Below are positions 62,696 to 64,000 of a stretch of 64,000 bases of DNA, in pieces. Both the position numbers and the translations under genes were made by a program. The stretch is from assembly GCA_018828125.1 (NCBI GenBank), contig JAHJWB010000004.1, positions 1 through 64,000 of the forward strand. The letters are read 5' to 3'. Each line of letters starts with the position of its first letter. Position 1 is the first letter of the stretch. The notes below the pieces were generated by a model. It saw nothing but the letters and a program-made list of their open reading frames with translations. It had not been told where the DNA came from and did not search any database. Source of the stretch: Gammaproteobacteria bacterium. Its GTDB lineage: Bacteria > Pseudomonadota > Gammaproteobacteria > Burkholderiales > Burkholderiaceae_C.

Positions 62696-63411
62696 TGAAC
62701 CTGCCTGCCCAAGCCCCCACGCAACTGCAAAGCGCCGACCCTGCCGACTGGGCGGTGGCACCCGGCTGGCAGCCGCTGGTGGACGCCTTCTTTGCCGATG
62801 CGCGCGGGCAGGCGCTGCGGGCTTATCTGCAATCGCGCCTGCAGGCCGGGGCCACGATTTTTCCGCCGCAGCCGCTGCGCGCGCTGGACCTCACACCGCC
62901 AGACGCCGTGCGCGTGGTCATCCTGGGGCAGGACCCGTACCATGGCCGGGGCCAGGCCGAAGGGCTGGCGTTTTCTGTCGCGCCGGGTGTGCCGTTGCCG
63001 CCGTCGCTGCGCAACATCTTCAAAGAGATGGAGCGCGATTTGGGAACGCCGTTTCCTGTCATGCCCGAGCCCGGCGGCAGTCTGGTGAAGTGGGCCAAAA
63101 ACGGTGTGCTGCTGCTCAACACCGGCCTGACAGTGGAAGAGGGCCAGGCGGCCAGCCACGCAGGCAAGGGCTGGGAGGCGCTGACCGACGCCGTCATCCG
63201 CCATGTGGCCGAAGGCCCGCGGCCGGTGGTGTTCATGCTGTGGGGCGCGCACGCGCAGTCCAAGCGCGCCTTCATACCGCAGGACCGGGGGCATCTGGTA
63301 CTCACCTCCAACCACCCCTCGCCGCTGTCGGCGCTGCGCCCGCCCGTGCCTTTTATCGGCAATGGGCACTTTGGCAAGGCGCGCGACTTTCGGACGCAAC
63401 ACGGTTATTGA
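62695..63411 (+). CDS. ung: Uracil-DNA glycosylase
   Basis: A 238-residue family 1 enzyme that removes uracil from DNA. The water-activating loop is VVILGQDPYHGRGQAEGLAF near 77-96. RNIFKEMERDLG near 106-117, NGVLLLNTGLTVEEGQAASH near 136-155 and LTSNHPSPLSALR near 200-212 (His-Pro-Ser-Pro catalytic loop) are present. I chose the ATG at 62695 over the TTG at 62689. Its translation start lies at the end of a palindromic repeat. Confidence 0.97.
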   Translation: MNLPAQAPTQLQSADPADWAVAPGWQPLVDAFFADARGQALRAYLQSRLQAGATIFPPQPLRALDLTPPDAVRVVILGQDPYHGRGQAEGLAFSVAPGVPLPPSLRNIFKEMERDLGTPFPVMPEPGGSLVKWAKNGVLLLNTGLTVEEGQAASHAGKGWEALTDAVIRHVAEGPRPVVFMLWGAHAQSKRAFIPQDRGHLVLTSNHPSPLSALRPPVPFIGNGHFGKARDFRTQHGY

Positions 63412-63415
63412 GCGT

Positions 63416-63452
63416 GACCCCGAAGAGATCGCGAACAGGTTCTTAGGCTAGA
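63416..63452 (+). repeat. Short repeat family C, copy 2
   Basis: CCCCGAAGAGATCGCGAACA then GGTTCTTAGGCTAGAG matches 7672-7706 (CCCCGAAAAGATCTCGAACA...). It directly follows the ung stop codon. Confidence 0.65.
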
Positions 63453-63489
63453 GCGACACAACGGGTGTGGTTCAAGAGGGCAGGCGTGC

Positions 63490-63741
63490 ATGACGGACGC
63501 AGACATTGAAGAGCGGATTTTTGCCTTGCTATCGGCGCGGCAGCCCGGCGCCACGATCTGCCCGTCGGAGGTCGCTCGTGCGCTGGCGCCGGAGGGCGGC
63601 GCCTGGCGCGACCACATGCCGCAGGTCCGCCAAGTTGCGCAAGCCCTTGCACAGCAAGACCGTCTCAAAGTGACGCGCGGTGGCGTGCCGGTCGACGCGA
63701 CCGCGCCGGGCGGGCCCATCCGCCTGGGGCTTCCGCCCTGA
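63490..63741 (+). CDS. DUF3253 family protein
   Basis: An 83-residue protein. IEERIFALLSARQPGATICP at 6-25 and SEVARALAPEGGAWRDHMPQ at 26-45, with VRQVAQALAQQDRLKVTRGG, match DUF3253, a small winged-helix-like family of unknown function. It begins 79 bp after ung and may be cotranscribed with it. It converges on the LysR gene at the right edge. Confidence 0.85.
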   Translation: MTDADIEERIFALLSARQPGATICPSEVARALAPEGGAWRDHMPQVRQVAQALAQQDRLKVTRGGVPVDATAPGGPIRLGLPP

Positions 63742-63746
63742 AAAAG

Positions 63747-64000
63747 CTACCACCGCCCCGGCAGCCGCTCCCTGAGCAAATCCATGAACGCCTGCACGGC
63801 CACTGGCAGGCTGCGTCCGGCGAGGGTCTGCACCTCCAGGTCGCGCAGGTCCATGCCCGGGTCGCTGATGGGAAGGGCTGCGACGGCGCCCGCTTCCACC
63901 AGATGGCGCGCCGCGATCTCGCTGGCCACCGACAGCCCGCCCCCATGCGCCACAAAGTTGAGCACCGTCTTGACGTGGTTGCTGATGAGCACCGCCTCCA
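63747..64000 (-). CDS. LysR family transcriptional regulator, C-terminal part (5' end cut by window edge)
   Basis: About 84 codons of the C-terminal effector domain are present: LISNHVKTVLNFVAHGGGLS, VASEIAARHLVEAGAVAALP and LPVAVQAFMDLLRERL fit the end of the LysR substrate-binding domain. The N-terminal helix-turn-helix lies beyond position 64000. The in-frame GTG at 63992 is an internal codon, not a true start. Confidence 0.8.
   Translation of the reverse strand, partial: EAVLISNHVKTVLNFVAHGGGLSVASEIAARHLVEAGAVAALPISDPGMDLRDLEVQTLAGRSLPVAVQAFMDLLRERLPGRW

Overview
The window looks like a chromosomal segment of a high-GC betaproteobacterium of the Comamonadaceae, most like Acidovorax and relatives. 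This rests on the translated proteins (ArgS, DsbA, LptA/LptB/RpoN, ThiL, PgpA, TrpE/G/D/C, Ung), on the many LysR regulators, and on dispersed repeats with a GC-rich or palindromic structure. No rRNA, tRNA, CRISPR array, phage or transposase gene was seen. Both ends cut genes: a YafJ-type amidotransferase on the left and a LysR regulator on the right.

Layout. 0-7.5 kb: amidotransferase, DHA2 drug exporter, a tautomerase, a Cys-rich protein, malate synthase G with a divergent LysR, a DUF2214 membrane protein and a PsiF-like protein. 7.7-14 kb: housekeeping block argS - SPOR protein - dsbA, then lptA-lptB-rpoN with overlapping genes. 14-23.7 kb: glutaredoxin-like protein, thioesterase / rRNA methyltransferase / PIN protein, a three-gene operon (FMN glutamate-synthase-like, kinase-like, acetyltransferase), a YecA/SEC-C protein and a SulP transporter. 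23.7-27 kb: gene remnants followed by an AT-richer patch of poorly known genes, including a TIMP-like exported protein. 27-40.5 kb: a haloacetate-dehalogenase-like hydrolase, pncC and pgpA, then about 10 kb of accessory genes (DUF4139 protein, a possible toxin/partner pair, glyoxalase, LysR-linked enzymes, ECF sigma factor) before thiL. 40.6-46 kb: a LysR regulator and a tandem antiporter / GCS2 ligase operon. 46-54.5 kb: apaG and rpe, a two-component system divergent from an SPFH protein and an SH3 exported protein, then gph. 54.5-64 kb: chemotaxis receptor, chalcone-isomerase-like protein, and the tryptophan operon (possible leader peptide, trpE, chorismate mutase, trpG, LysE exporter, trpD, trpC), then ung and a DUF3253 gene.

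The most striking feature is a short palindromic repeat of about 50-70 bp, found 11 times. Six copies are intergenic or at gene edges. Five lie in frame inside essential or conserved genes (rpoN, an rRNA methyltransferase gene, pncC, thiL, gph), in both orientations and more than one reading frame. One copy supplies the stop codon of an ECF sigma gene and another the ribosome-binding region of ung. This behaviour resembles the Rickettsia palindromic elements. A second GC-rich repeat family (four copies), a third short one (two copies) and one REP-like inverted repeat are also present.

Conserved neighbourhoods (thiL-pgpA; rpe-gph-trpE) are split here by accessory modules, so the window reads as a housekeeping backbone opened at several points by acquired genes.
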